A stretch of DNA of 24,016 nt from a virus, in the IMG/VR virus record IMGVR_UViG_3300042463_001124, positions 1-24,016 of that record; one strand, written 5' to 3'. The first letter of the stretch is position 1. Each line of letters begins with the position of its first letter. A program made the translations under genes and the position numbers. Below, piece after piece: positions 6,819 through 13,577 of the stretch. The notes beneath the pieces are model-generated. The model saw only the letters and a list, made by a program, of their open reading frames with translations. It was not told where the DNA came from and searched no databases.

Positions 6819-7690
6819 GTAATATTTGAATTATCGATGTTTGATGAATTTTTAACTAAATAATTTTCATCACCTAAACTAAAAATTCTATATTTGGATA
6901 TATCAATTCCTAAATTATTTAATTTATCCAAAAAACTTGTTGGTAAATTTATGCAACCACTAGATAAATCTAAATTCGTATCTTTAGTTAGTGTTGTACC
7001 ATTTACACATTTAAACGCTTCATTTCTTTCTTTAGTATCTTTAACTCCGTGTATTGCTTGTACTAATTCTTTACCTGAGTCATCAAAATAAGACCAAAGA
7101 TTTTTTTTGGGGTCTTCTTTTGTTCCTGCACCAGTATATTGTGTATAAGTTTGTCCTGGTCCAGTGTTAAAAACACCAGTTGGTGCAAATCTACCCCCAA
7201 CTCTAGATATTGGGTCACCAAGACCAGACTTTACTCTTTCATCATAACTCATTTTAGACCAAGCATCAAATTCTTTGGTTGGTTTATCTTTTCCCATAAT
7301 AGCTAAAGTCCCAGTTAAATATGTCCCACCATTATCAAAAAAATAAATAGTATTTTTAACCTGATCTATTATTAACCAAGGTTTATCTTGGTAATTTGGT
7401 CTTATAGTGTTTAAAGCAACTTGACAGGCAGACCTAAATTCAATATTTTCATTTTGATTTTTATTTTTTACATTCTGTAATATTTCTTTTGCTTTAGTTG
7501 TTAAAACTTCAGAAACTTTATTAAAGTCATTACCATATTTAGACATTATATCATTATAATCACTTAAACTGTTTTTATAAACATCACTAAAAGTACAACC
7601 AGTTGTATTGACCACCTCAACTAACAAACCATATAAATTTCTTATATGTTTTTTTTCATTTTCTGTTATTATAAATCTTTTTCTGTGCAT
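6815..7690 (-). CDS. L,D-transpeptidase-like (YkuD) cell-wall protein with TEN signal, 291 aa
   Basis: The N-terminus MHRKRFIITENEKKHIRNLY carries the recurrent signal, with LVE at 23-25 as a possible cleavage site. The YkuD-like domain spans about residues 103-275: KPWLIIDQVKNTIYFFDNGG (strands), GRFAPTGVF, AIHGV with His214, and LDLSSGCINLP with Cys246. The family consensus is S/T-H-G-C-x-N/R; here the His is Ser (S-S-G-C-I-N). L,D-transpeptidases cut and rejoin peptidoglycan stems in the periplasm. No export signal is seen, so delivery within the virion or release at lysis is more likely. The start overlaps the upstream stop (TAATG). Activity as transpeptidase, carboxypeptidase or endopeptidase is not resolved. 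Confidence 0.82.
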   Translation of the reverse strand: MHRKRFIITENEKKHIRNLYGLLVEVVNTTGCTFSDVYKNSLSDYNDIMSKYGNDFNKVSEVLTTKAKEILQNVKNKNQNENIEFRSACQVALNTIRPNYQDKPWLIIDQVKNTIYFFDNGGTYLTGTLAIMGKDKPTKEFDAWSKMSYDERVKSGLGDPISRVGGRFAPTGVFNTGPGQTYTQYTGAGTKEDPKKNLWSYFDDSGKELVQAIHGVKDTKERNEAFKCVNGTTLTKDTNLDLSSGCINLPTSFLDKLNNLGIDISKYRIFSLGDENYLVKNSSNIDNSNIT

Positions 7691-8925
7691 TACAATTCTT
7701 TAATTTTAACAATTAAATCACCTTGACCTTTTATTACTCTATGATAAACACCTTTTGGTATAAATATTGTTTGTCCTTCCTTTAATGGTTTTGGAATATC
7801 ATTATCCATCTGTAACATCCAGTTATTAGATTTCACAACTTTAACTTTTCTATCTTGTTTATCAAAATGCCATTTTAATTCACCATTATTAATATTTTCT
7901 TTAAACAATCTAGTTTTTATTCCGTTTTCTTTTACTTCTTCAAATGGTAAGTCATCATCTTTTTTAATTTGTTTTGATTCTAATGGTGGGTCCAATAAAA
8001 ACTTTTCATTAAGATATTTTCTTAATTCATTTTCAACAAAGTATTCTGGAACTTCCTCATCGTCTGGTTTTTCACTTGCAACTTCAGCAATATATCTAGC
8101 AAACTTAACTTTTAGTTTATCATCAAGCATAGTCATAAGACCATCTGATATAAAAAATATTTTTGATAATGGATCACCAACACCTAATTCACCCTCAACA
8201 AGGTTGAATATTGTCATAATAGTTTTACCCCACCAGGTTTTATACCCTGTTGTTTCTTCAAGTCCTGGTCTAAATATTTTATTAAATGCTCTTAGTATTG
8301 AACCAGTAAAACCAGCAATTGCTAATTGTGGGAAAAACCAAGGAAGTAGTCTTAGTGTTGCTTTATATCCACCTTCACCAATATGTTGATATAATCTTTT
8401 TGCTTTTGCGTTTGTAACAATTTCTCTTAATTGCCCAAATGTAATTTTTCCTTGCGCCTCACAGAATTTTTTTGAATCACAAATGTTTTTAACGGCTTTT
8501 GCAGATGGTTCAACTTCTTCAGTTAAACTATCTTCGGCAGCATAATCTAAAGGATAGAGTGGTCTTTTATTAAAATTAAGTCCAAGACGAAACTTTTCTG
8601 ATTTATAACCCAACCAGTCACCATCCTGTAATTGTAAAAAACTTCTACCTTTTAAAAAGATTAAATCTTCAATAAAATTAATGTTTTCTAGACGGTTACT
8701 TGGTTCAGAATCAATAAAAAAACTTACAGTGGCTTGTGAATCTAATAATTCTTCTTTAGGTATTGTTTCATAAACAGAACTTTTTGGTCGTACTGAAATA
8801 CCATAAAGTTTGAATTTAATTTTTTTATGGTTCTTATCATAAACCGCCGGTTCAACAACTTCTTTTAAAAAGTGATTGAATATTTTTACATATCTACGGT
8901 TAATGAATCTTTCGTAAGGTGTCAT
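7690..8925 (-). CDS. hypothetical protein with hydrophobic centre and cupin-like C-terminus, 411 aa
   Basis: Residues 1-22 (MTPYERFINRRYVKIFNHFL then KE) form an amphipathic helix with an LKE site. Residues 35-125 look like a mixed alpha/beta domain. Residues 185-215 are hydrophobic (LRLLPWFFPQLAIAGFTGSI), followed by a helical region with GDPLSKIFFISDGLMTML (250-267). Residues 375-411 resemble one cupin strand set: GQTIFIPKGVYHRVIKGQGD, with the P-x-G-x-Y-H motif. Whether metal binds cannot be told, as only one His is visible there. It sits between the LDT-like gene (1-base overlap) and the FRARHNC-domain gene (4-base gap). Family unknown; virion-associated by context. Confidence 0.75.
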   Translation of the reverse strand: MTPYERFINRRYVKIFNHFLKEVVEPAVYDKNHKKIKFKLYGISVRPKSSVYETIPKEELLDSQATVSFFIDSEPSNRLENINFIEDLIFLKGRSFLQLQDGDWLGYKSEKFRLGLNFNKRPLYPLDYAAEDSLTEEVEPSAKAVKNICDSKKFCEAQGKITFGQLREIVTNAKAKRLYQHIGEGGYKATLRLLPWFFPQLAIAGFTGSILRAFNKIFRPGLEETTGYKTWWGKTIMTIFNLVEGELGVGDPLSKIFFISDGLMTMLDDKLKVKFARYIAEVASEKPDDEEVPEYFVENELRKYLNEKFLLDPPLESKQIKKDDDLPFEEVKENGIKTRLFKENINNGELKWHFDKQDRKVKVVKSNNWMLQMDNDIPKPLKEGQTIFIPKGVYHRVIKGQGDLIVKIKEL

Positions 8926-8929
8926 AATA

Positions 8930-9538
8930 TTACCAATTTCTGGATGATTTAAGACCTAATTTTTTTGCATATCTTCCAACATTACAAGACCAATATCCTG
9001 CTGTAGTTCTATCTTTTTTCTGGTCACAATTATGTCTTGCTCTAAATGATTTTGCTCTTTTTTTATTTGCGTTTTTAACTCTTAAATTTGGATCTCCGAA
9101 TGTTACTTTTTTAACACCGCCACCTGGAGTTTTAACATATACGGCAAATTTCTTTGGTCCGCCTGGTGTTCTAAAAGGACTTCCAAGATTTACCTTCTTT
9201 CCTCTATGTACAGCTTCACTAATTGTTTCTTTTATTTCAAATGGAACATCTAACCAAACTGTCTTTCCATTATCAAGTGTTACCGATTCACCTAAATTAC
9301 TTTCAACAAGCCATAAGTCCTCATCGTTAACATCCATTAAACCATTATTATAAAGTGTTCTTACTTCATTTATTAATTCAAAATATGAGGATGAAAAAAT
9401 CCTAAAAACATTTTCAGATAAAGGTATTCTATTATCTAAATGGTATTTAAGGTTTTTAGAAATACTTACTGATTCAGTAAGAACCATAGGGTGGTTTAAT
9501 TCTTCATTTAAAACTCTTTTTATAATATTGTCTAACAT
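8930..9538 (-). CDS. phage protein with C-terminal FRARHNC/YWSC domain (DUF5872-like), 202 aa
   Basis: I start at ATG 9538 (MLDNIIKRVLNEELNHPMVL) rather than an in-frame TTG two codons upstream. The N-terminus has LNE and LTES. Residues 118-202 form a compact basic domain: GSPFRTPGGPKKFAVYVK, VKKVTFGDPNLRVK, KSFRARHNCDQKKDRT, AGYWSCNVGRYAKKLGL. The pattern K-S-F-R-A-R-H-x-C ... Y-W-S-C is one I know from many tailed-phage and some large-virus proteins (I believe DUF5872), where it often sits at the C-terminus of head-region proteins. His169, Cys171 and Cys185 could bind zinc. First gene of the 6815-9538 unit. Confidence 0.78.
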   Translation of the reverse strand: MLDNIIKRVLNEELNHPMVLTESVSISKNLKYHLDNRIPLSENVFRIFSSSYFELINEVRTLYNNGLMDVNDEDLWLVESNLGESVTLDNGKTVWLDVPFEIKETISEAVHRGKKVNLGSPFRTPGGPKKFAVYVKTPGGGVKKVTFGDPNLRVKNANKKRAKSFRARHNCDQKKDRTTAGYWSCNVGRYAKKLGLKSSRNW

Positions 9539-9564
9539 AATCAACTATTTAGATATTTATTAAT

Positions 9565-9602
9565 ATAAATACATTAAAATTGATTAAATAAAACATATTT
9601 AT
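9565..9602. promoter_or_regulatory. divergent TATTTAT boxes between 9538 and 9617 genes
   Basis: A minus-strand box at 9565-9571 lies 26 bases from ATG 9538. A plus-strand box at 9596-9602 lies 14 bases from ATG 9617. An additional plus-strand copy is at 9554-9560. The 78-base gap is almost entirely A/T and otherwise shows nothing. Confidence 0.5.
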
Positions 9603-9616
9603 TTTAAAATCCTCAT

Positions 9617-10168
9617 ATGAAAAAAATAAAATTAACAGAAAGTGAGCTTGTTGCTTTAATAGAAAAGGTAATTAAAGAAAATGGCGATGTTCAAATGGGT
9701 GGTGAACAAAAAGAAAATAAGAAAAAAGAACCACCAAAACCTAGATGTATGGAAGACAATATGATTCCACTTGATGAAATGGTTGGTCAAGCTGATGAAT
9801 TTGTAAAATATTCACCCGGAGTTTCAAAAAGAAGAATGGGTGTTAATTCAATGGTTGATACTTTAGGTATTCTAAATAATATAAGACTTTTTAAGGATGT
9901 TAAAGATGGTGGTGCACATTTAGCTTATGATATGATGCACAATCTTAATAGATTCAGAAATAAAAACTATCACGACGAAACAACTGGTGAATGCCATAAA
10001 GCGATGGATAAGATTGTTGAGTTATATAAAGAAAATGAACACGGAACAGAATTAGTTAAAGATATTGAAAGGGTTTTAGCGCTACAAACAAAGGATGACG
10101 AATATACACCGTCACCAAGAGCTAAAGAATATCTTAAACAATGTATTAATTTAGTTAAAGGACAATAA
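9617..10168 (+). CDS. helical hypothetical protein with TES signal, 183 aa
   Basis: It begins MKKIKLTESELVALIEKVIK, one of the clearest copies of the recurrent signal, with LTE, LIE and IKE triplets. A charged Lys/Glu/Pro linker follows (residues 25-43). The rest (about 44-183) reads as a helical bundle with SPGVSKRRMGVNSMVDTLGI and NYHDETTGECHKAMDKIVEL segments. I do not recognise the family. First gene of a plus-strand set, ended by a strong terminator 40 bases downstream. Confidence 0.8.
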   Translation: MKKIKLTESELVALIEKVIKENGDVQMGGEQKENKKKEPPKPRCMEDNMIPLDEMVGQADEFVKYSPGVSKRRMGVNSMVDTLGILNNIRLFKDVKDGGAHLAYDMMHNLNRFRNKNYHDETTGECHKAMDKIVELYKENEHGTELVKDIERVLALQTKDDEYTPSPRAKEYLKQCINLVKGQ

Positions 10169-10184
10169 AAACTTTGCTTAGGAC

Positions 10185-10237
10185 CATTACTGGTTATGGT
10201 AATGTTAAAGGGACAATTCGCTACTGTCCCTTTTTTT
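10185..10237 (+). terminator. intrinsic terminator with preceding small hairpin
   Basis: A 9-bp stem AAAGGGACA (10207-10215) / TGTCCCTTT (10225-10233) runs into a T tract. Just upstream is a smaller hairpin, CATTAC (10185-10190) / GTAATG (10199-10204) with an 8-base loop. The second hairpin could modulate termination or belong to a short stable 3' RNA. The remaining bases to 10306 hold no gene that I can see. Confidence 0.88.
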
Positions 10238-10306
10238 ATTCTTTAAAAATCAAACAATATATTACAAACAATTTTAAAGTAAACAGTTTTTTGTGAAAAA
10301 TAAAAA

Positions 10307-10313
10307 TATTTAT
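10307..10313 (+). promoter_or_regulatory. TATTTAT box upstream of holin-like gene
   Basis: AATATTTATT lies 15 bases before ATG 10329, in an A/T-only stretch. Confidence 0.5.
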
Positions 10314-10328
10314 TAAAAAACAAATATT

Positions 10329-10598
10329 ATGAAAAATTTTTTTAGACAACTATTCTGCGATAACAACTCAATTAATGAAAAATCTGTTGTTGGGTTTATT
10401 GCTTTTTTAATGATGTGTTTATTTGCTTGTGCAGACATCGTTACTGGTTTTATGGGTTTACCATTAGTAATTAATGAATTTATCTTTAATTCATTTTTGA
10501 TTTTGGTACTTGGTTCATTTGCAATTGGGTCTGTTGATAAATTTATCAACAAAAAACACGGATCTGAAAGTGAATCTGAAGAAGCGCCAGTAGAATAA
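10329..10598 (+). CDS. two-helix membrane protein, holin-like, 89 aa
   Basis: Two hydrophobic helices at about residues 19-38 (SVVGFIAFLMMCLFACADIV) and 51-70 (FIFNSFLILVLGSFAIGSVD) are joined by a short turn. An N-terminal positively charged segment (MKNFFRQLF) and a charged, acidic tail (KFINKKHGSESESEEAPVE) flank them. Length, two helices with a short loop and a charged tail fit class II holins and the small two-helix proteins common in Bacteroidota phages. Holins form the inner-membrane lesion that releases endolysin. The gene is bounded by a box and a strong terminator, so it is probably monocistronic. Holin function is inferred from shape only. Confidence 0.7.
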   Translation: MKNFFRQLFCDNNSINEKSVVGFIAFLMMCLFACADIVTGFMGLPLVINEFIFNSFLILVLGSFAIGSVDKFINKKHGSESESEEAPVE

Positions 10599-10623
10599 TA
10601 AAACATTTTATCAAATTTTTACT

Positions 10624-10650
10624 CCCCTCCGCAAGAGGGGTTTCTTTTTT
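10624..10650 (+). terminator. intrinsic terminator after holin-like gene
   Basis: CCCCTC (10624-10629), loop CGCAA, GAGGGG (10635-10640), then TTTCTTTTTTT. This GC-rich stem stands out in very AT-rich surroundings. Confidence 0.92.
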
Positions 10651-10664
10651 TAAATAAAATTTAC

Positions 10665-10672
10665 TATATTTG
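10665..10672 (+). promoter_or_regulatory. Bacteroidota -7 element (TATATTTG), near-leaderless
   Basis: TATATTTG matches TAnnTTTG exactly. The ATG at 10679 follows after 6 bases, so a start about 5-7 bases past the element would give a leaderless mRNA. A -33 TTG is not clear; only a T-rich stretch lies at the right distance. Confidence 0.55.
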
Positions 10673-10678
10673 TACCCT

Positions 10679-10834
10679 ATGAGTGATAAGAAAGTTAAAA
10701 AACAAGTAGAACGTAAGGTATTTGAACGTGTAATTACCCACGAAGACTGTACTTTAATCTGGAAATACGACAATTATAAGTCAAATACAGGACCTTATGA
10801 GGTAGAAATTAAACCCAATAAGAAAAAGGGTTAA
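10679..10834 (+). CDS. small basic hypothetical protein, 51 aa
   Basis: ATG at 10679 to TAA at 10832-10834 encodes a protein that begins MSDKKVKKQVERKVFERVIT and ends EVEIKPNKKKG. It is rich in Lys/Glu with a central hydrophobic strand (CTLIWKYDNY). A host-type promoter element directly precedes it, a terminator lies upstream, and a TATTTAT box for the next gene follows within 10 bases. The sequence resembles small phage proteins of unknown role. I judge it real because it fills the gap exactly between regulatory signals. Confidence 0.65.
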   Translation: MSDKKVKKQVERKVFERVITHEDCTLIWKYDNYKSNTGPYEVEIKPNKKKG

Positions 10835-10840
10835 ATATAG

Positions 10841-10847
10841 TATTTAT
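10841..10847 (+). promoter_or_regulatory. TATTTAT box upstream of 10852 gene
   Basis: AGTATTTATATATATG: 4 bases between the box and the start codon, in a 17-base gap after the 51-residue ORF. Confidence 0.5.
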
Positions 10848-10851
10848 ATAT

Positions 10852-11295
10852 ATGAAAATTTTACCCGTTTTAAGTGAAATAATTAATAAAAAAACCCTTA
10901 TTTCCACCCTAAAATCAATGGATTTTAGCCAAAAAGAGGCCGAAAATGAGGTAGAATACTACCTAAAATGGGCTAAAAACATACCAAAAACACAAAAAGG
11001 GTACCGAATTTTGGTCGTAAATGATAAAAAAGACATCAATTTAGACGAAATTGGGTCACATTTTAGTAAAAATAGGTCAGAATTACTGTCAAATCACTCA
11101 TTTTGTACTGGATGTGGTGAAAAATACTACCTAATTACGGCTGAAATACCTAAAAATGAGGTAGATATTGAAGAAACTATCAAAAATAACATACTTTACC
11201 CTAATGAAATGGAAATTACGGTCAAAAATAAGGGAAAAAACGTAAAAATACTTAAAATTCAAGAAATTAACACAGAAAATGACTATTTTTTGTAA
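10852..11295 (+). CDS. hypothetical protein with CxxC, 147 aa
   Basis: The N-terminus MKILPVLSEIINKKTLISTL has a helix similar in spacing to the signal but with LSEI in place of TES. Residues 20-50 look helical, then mixed alpha/beta with SFCTGCGEKYYLITAEIPKN around residues 83-102, where one Cys-x-x-Cys pair may bind metal. The C-terminal third is Lys/Ile/Asn-rich. Its codon use, with many ACC, CCC and GGG-adjacent triplets early on, looks slightly different from its neighbours. I do not recognise the family. Its end lies 14 bases from the convergent T9SS-domain gene, with no clear terminator between. Confidence 0.75.
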   Translation: MKILPVLSEIINKKTLISTLKSMDFSQKEAENEVEYYLKWAKNIPKTQKGYRILVVNDKKDINLDEIGSHFSKNRSELLSNHSFCTGCGEKYYLITAEIPKNEVDIEETIKNNILYPNEMEITVKNKGKNVKILKIQEINTENDYFL

Positions 11296-11309
11296 AAAAA
11301 ACAATCTTT

Positions 11310-11876
11310 TTACCTAATTAACGTTAAATGTCCGTGATTTGTGACTTTATCATCATTTCCAAAGACATTAAAGGTTAGTTTCCAGATATAAACACCTTCT
11401 GTACACATTTTATTATCAAAAGTACCATCCCAACGCCCATTTGGGTCATTAGATTCCCATACTATGTTACCCCAACGGTTAAAAATAAGGAACTCAAACC
11501 CATTTATATCATATCCATTAACCATAATTGGTCCATATAGTTGGTTATTCTCGTTTCCATCCGGTGTAAAACAGTTTGGCACCCAGTAAATAACCCCAGG
11601 ACAGTCATTAACAACAACTTGTATTGATTCTTCAACATAACAAATGACATTTTCACGTCTTAATACTATATTATATGTTCCTGTTTGTGTGAATGTGTAT
11701 GTTAAATCTTCCATAGCATACACAATTCCGTTAACTGTCCACGTATTTACACCAGCACCACCGTAATTTGAGGTGTATGTGACTGTTTTACTCTCCCCAT
11801 CACACAATTCAAACATATGTTGACTATATGTGACTAAGGAAAGACAGAAAAAATATACAAATAGTATTAATTTCAT
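11310..11876 (-). CDS. secreted protein with PKD-like domain and T9SS type B sorting (gliding-associated C-terminal) domain, 188 aa
   Basis: A Sec signal peptide (MKLILFVYFFCLSLVTYSQ) precedes a beta domain of PKD type (residues 20-91, with ELCDGESKTVTYTSNYGG and the Q-T-G-T-Y pattern). Residues 98-188 form a gliding-motility-associated C-terminal domain: VPNCFTPDGNENNQLYGP, FEFLIFNRWGNIVWESNDP, RWDGTFDNK, GVYIWKLTF and the end GHLTLIR. In Bacteroidota this directs proteins through the outer membrane by the type IX system to the cell surface or medium. Third gene of a three-gene unit, sharing one base with the previous stop. Finding it in a phage-like region is unexpected; it may be a host-surface decoration or exclusion factor, or an adhesin part. 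Confidence 0.85.
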   Translation of the reverse strand: MKLILFVYFFCLSLVTYSQHMFELCDGESKTVTYTSNYGGAGVNTWTVNGIVYAMEDLTYTFTQTGTYNIVLRRENVICYVEESIQVVVNDCPGVIYWVPNCFTPDGNENNQLYGPIMVNGYDINGFEFLIFNRWGNIVWESNDPNGRWDGTFDNKMCTEGVYIWKLTFNVFGNDDKVTNHGHLTLIR

Positions 11877-12457
11877 TAATTATGTTGTATAGGTGATAAT
11901 GTTGGTGTTCCATATACCGGTACAACAACAGATGTTGTGAATGTACAACCAGCAGAACCTACTGTATATGTAACAGTTGATGTTGCATTAGTCCCATTTG
12001 TTACGTTATCAGGACAAAACTGGTTACCAACTACTCCAGTACCAGACCAAGTACCTCCAACAGGTGTTCCTACAAGGTTTACACAAGGATCTGACTCACA
12101 AAATGGACCTAAAGCTGTGATTGTTGGTATAACTTGGTATATTAATACATTTAAATTGACTGGTGTTGCAGGACAGTTAGCTGGTGGAGGCGAAGAATAG
12201 GTTACAGATACACCATTTGGTATTAATCCTGGTGCTGCTGCCGACCAGTTCACTGAAATTGAGTTAGTTCCTTGACCTGCTGTTATAACACCGGGAGCCG
12301 TTATAGCCCAAGTATAAGTTCCTGACCCAACAGATGGTACTGTGTAGGTCGAAAGAGCTGTTGATTGATAACAAACTGTATCTGGATTTGTTGTTGTTAA
12401 TTGAGATAACGATATTGTTGAAATCATCGTCATTAAAACTAGTAAAATTCTTTTCAT
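11876..12457 (-). CDS. secreted Ig/PKD-like repeat protein, 193 aa
   Basis: The signal peptide MKRILLVLMTMISTISLSQ ends in the L-S-Q pattern common in Flavobacteria. The mature part has two beta-sandwich-like repeats: one with GSGTYTWAITAPGVITAGQG and ISVNWS, the other with PFCESDPCVNLVGTPVGGTW, SGTGVVGNQFCPD and VTYTVGSAGC. These are typical of modules in large flavobacterial gliding and adhesin proteins. It lacks a sorting domain and ends in LSPIQHN, close to the GPINHN end of the upstream neighbour. Seven bases separate it from that gene and it overlaps the next by one base. The three may act together as one surface complex. Confidence 0.83.
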   Translation of the reverse strand: MKRILLVLMTMISTISLSQLTTTNPDTVCYQSTALSTYTVPSVGSGTYTWAITAPGVITAGQGTNSISVNWSAAAPGLIPNGVSVTYSSPPPANCPATPVNLNVLIYQVIPTITALGPFCESDPCVNLVGTPVGGTWSGTGVVGNQFCPDNVTNGTNATSTVTYTVGSAGCTFTTSVVVPVYGTPTLSPIQHN

Positions 12458-12464
12458 TTTTTAT

Positions 12465-13058
12465 TTAATTATGGTTTATTGGTCCCAAAACTATTGGGAC
12501 TACGTTTATTGTTCCGTTAAATACGTTAAATGGTGTTGCCAAGTCACAAGAAGAACTATTATAACTTCCCCATAGACCATCAGAGCCTGGTGTAACTTGA
12601 ATTAGTAAGTTTTGGGGTGTACATACATTTGCAACGGTTAAAGTAACACAGAACGTCCATACACAGCTACCAGCATCACCAAAATCATTTCCTGGGTTTC
12701 CATCAACAGCCAAATCAAAAAAGTATCCCGGCCCTACCGTTACAATAGGTGTTGTTGTAGATGTTACAGAAGTCCTCCAAACCCATTGTCCTCCAGTTGC
12801 ATTACCACCACAGTTTGCTGGTGCTGTTTGTGGAGTAACTGATCCCCAACCAGGACCTAAGTTTAAATCAAACCCCTCAATCCAGTTAGTACCCGCTTGA
12901 GTATATCCATTCATTGTATAACACATAGTTACAACTTGACCGGCATTATATGTGTTTCCTACTGGTGGGGGTGTTAATGTAAAAGATTGCACACCATTAC
13001 ATTGTGTAAAGGCAAATACACTAATAAAAATTAAGACAATTGATAACAAAATTTTCAT
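12465..13058 (-). CDS. secreted beta-rich protein, N-terminal module of a flavobacterial surface-protein type, 197 aa
   Basis: The signal peptide MKILLSIVLIFISVFAFTQ is followed by a Gly/Thr/Cys-rich domain: NGVQSFTLTPPPVGNTYNAG, QVVTMCYTMNGYTQAGTNWI, FDLNLGPGWGSVTP, CVWTFCVTLTVANVC. Its six or more Cys suggest disulfides in the periplasm or outside the cell. I recall the same N-terminal domain at the start of much longer flavobacterial gliding-associated proteins, where it is followed by Ig-like repeats and a C-terminal sorting domain. Here these parts are in three separate genes. It ends in GPINHN. First gene of the unit, with a TATTTAT box 5 bases upstream. Confidence 0.83.
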   Translation of the reverse strand: MKILLSIVLIFISVFAFTQCNGVQSFTLTPPPVGNTYNAGQVVTMCYTMNGYTQAGTNWIEGFDLNLGPGWGSVTPQTAPANCGGNATGGQWVWRTSVTSTTTPIVTVGPGYFFDLAVDGNPGNDFGDAGSCVWTFCVTLTVANVCTPQNLLIQVTPGSDGLWGSYNSSSCDLATPFNVFNGTINVVPIVLGPINHN

Positions 13059-13063
13059 ATATT

Positions 13064-13070
13064 ATAAATA
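13064..13070 (-). promoter_or_regulatory. TATTTAT box upstream of secreted-protein unit
   Basis: TATATTTATAATATATG in the gene direction; 5 bases from ATG 13058. The same box as the virion-type genes precedes host-like secreted genes, which argues that they are resident phage genes. Confidence 0.5.
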
Positions 13071-13128
13071 TAAAGTAAATAACTTAATAGACGTAAAATC
13101 ACTTGTCAAATGAACATTTACTGGTTAT

Positions 13129-13135
13129 TATTTAT
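13129..13135 (+). promoter_or_regulatory. TATTTAT box upstream of 13139 gene
   Basis: TTATTATTTATTATATG; 3 bases between the box and the ATG at 13139. The rest of the 80-base divergent gap holds no gene. Confidence 0.45.
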
Positions 13136-13138
13136 TAT

Positions 13139-13417
13139 ATGAAGTACAAAAAATATCTACAAAAAATTATAGATAGACAATTTAAAATTGATTTAGAGGA
13201 ATTTTTTGGAAAAAAAAGTTATATATCAATAAGTAATGTAACTTATATAAGAAGTAAGGACTCATATTTAGTTAGTGTAAACCTATATTTAGATGAACCA
13301 GAAAAAATTGATTTATTATTTCCTTCCGCTCTTGAGCTGTTAGTACAAAGGGCCTGGAATGTTGTTGGTGATAAAAAACAAATTATACTTCAGTCTTCAT
13401 TTGATTTAATTCCGTAA
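13139..13417 (+). CDS. hypothetical protein, 92 aa
   Basis: I start at ATG 13139 (MKYKKYLQKIIDRQFKIDLE), just after the box; an upstream in-frame TTG at 13103 is less likely. The protein begins with a basic helix, then alternating strands (YISISNVTYIRSKDSYLVSV) and a helix ending in LLVQRAWNVVGDKK. Its last 35 bases overlap the 3' end of the convergent 64-residue gene. Not recognised; a small alpha/beta protein. Confidence 0.7.
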   Translation: MKYKKYLQKIIDRQFKIDLEEFFGKKSYISISNVTYIRSKDSYLVSVNLYLDEPEKIDLLFPSALELLVQRAWNVVGDKKQIILQSSFDLIP

Positions 13418-13577
13418 TAGAACCCATCTCAATTAGATTTTTAATCGTCTTATTTAATGGTGCTTTGATAAAATATTCACCATTTTCGTGTCTAAAAAAA
13501 CACCAACCAACAAGTAAAGAATTTAACTGGTTATACGTTTCTTTATCTTTTACTTTATACACATTTAGTCCCACCAT
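13383..13577 (-). CDS. small hypothetical protein, 64 aa
   Basis: The ATG lies inside the last codons of the upstream gene (13-base overlap, in another frame), which favours reinitiation. The sequence MVGLNVYKVKDKETYNQLNS is followed by LLVGWCFFRHENGEYFIKAP, then a helix. The strand-rich hydrophobic core looks protein-like and its frame is kept through a convergent overlap. Unrecognised; moderate confidence that it is expressed. Confidence 0.55.
   Translation of the reverse strand: MVGLNVYKVKDKETYNQLNSLLVGWCFFRHENGEYFIKAPLNKTIKNLIEMGSITELNQMKTEV

Noticed and set aside
11937-12200. Plus-strand open frame opposite the Ig-like gene
   Set aside because: It is a shadow; the minus-strand frame has a signal peptide, domain repeats and operon spacing.
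11310-13058. Host chromosome contamination explaining the T9SS genes
   Set aside because: The unit uses the same TATTTAT box and the same packing as its neighbours; I cannot fully exclude a host origin of the whole window.
13103-13138. Upstream TTG start for the 13139 gene
   Set aside because: The TATTTAT box lies inside that stretch, directly before ATG 13139.
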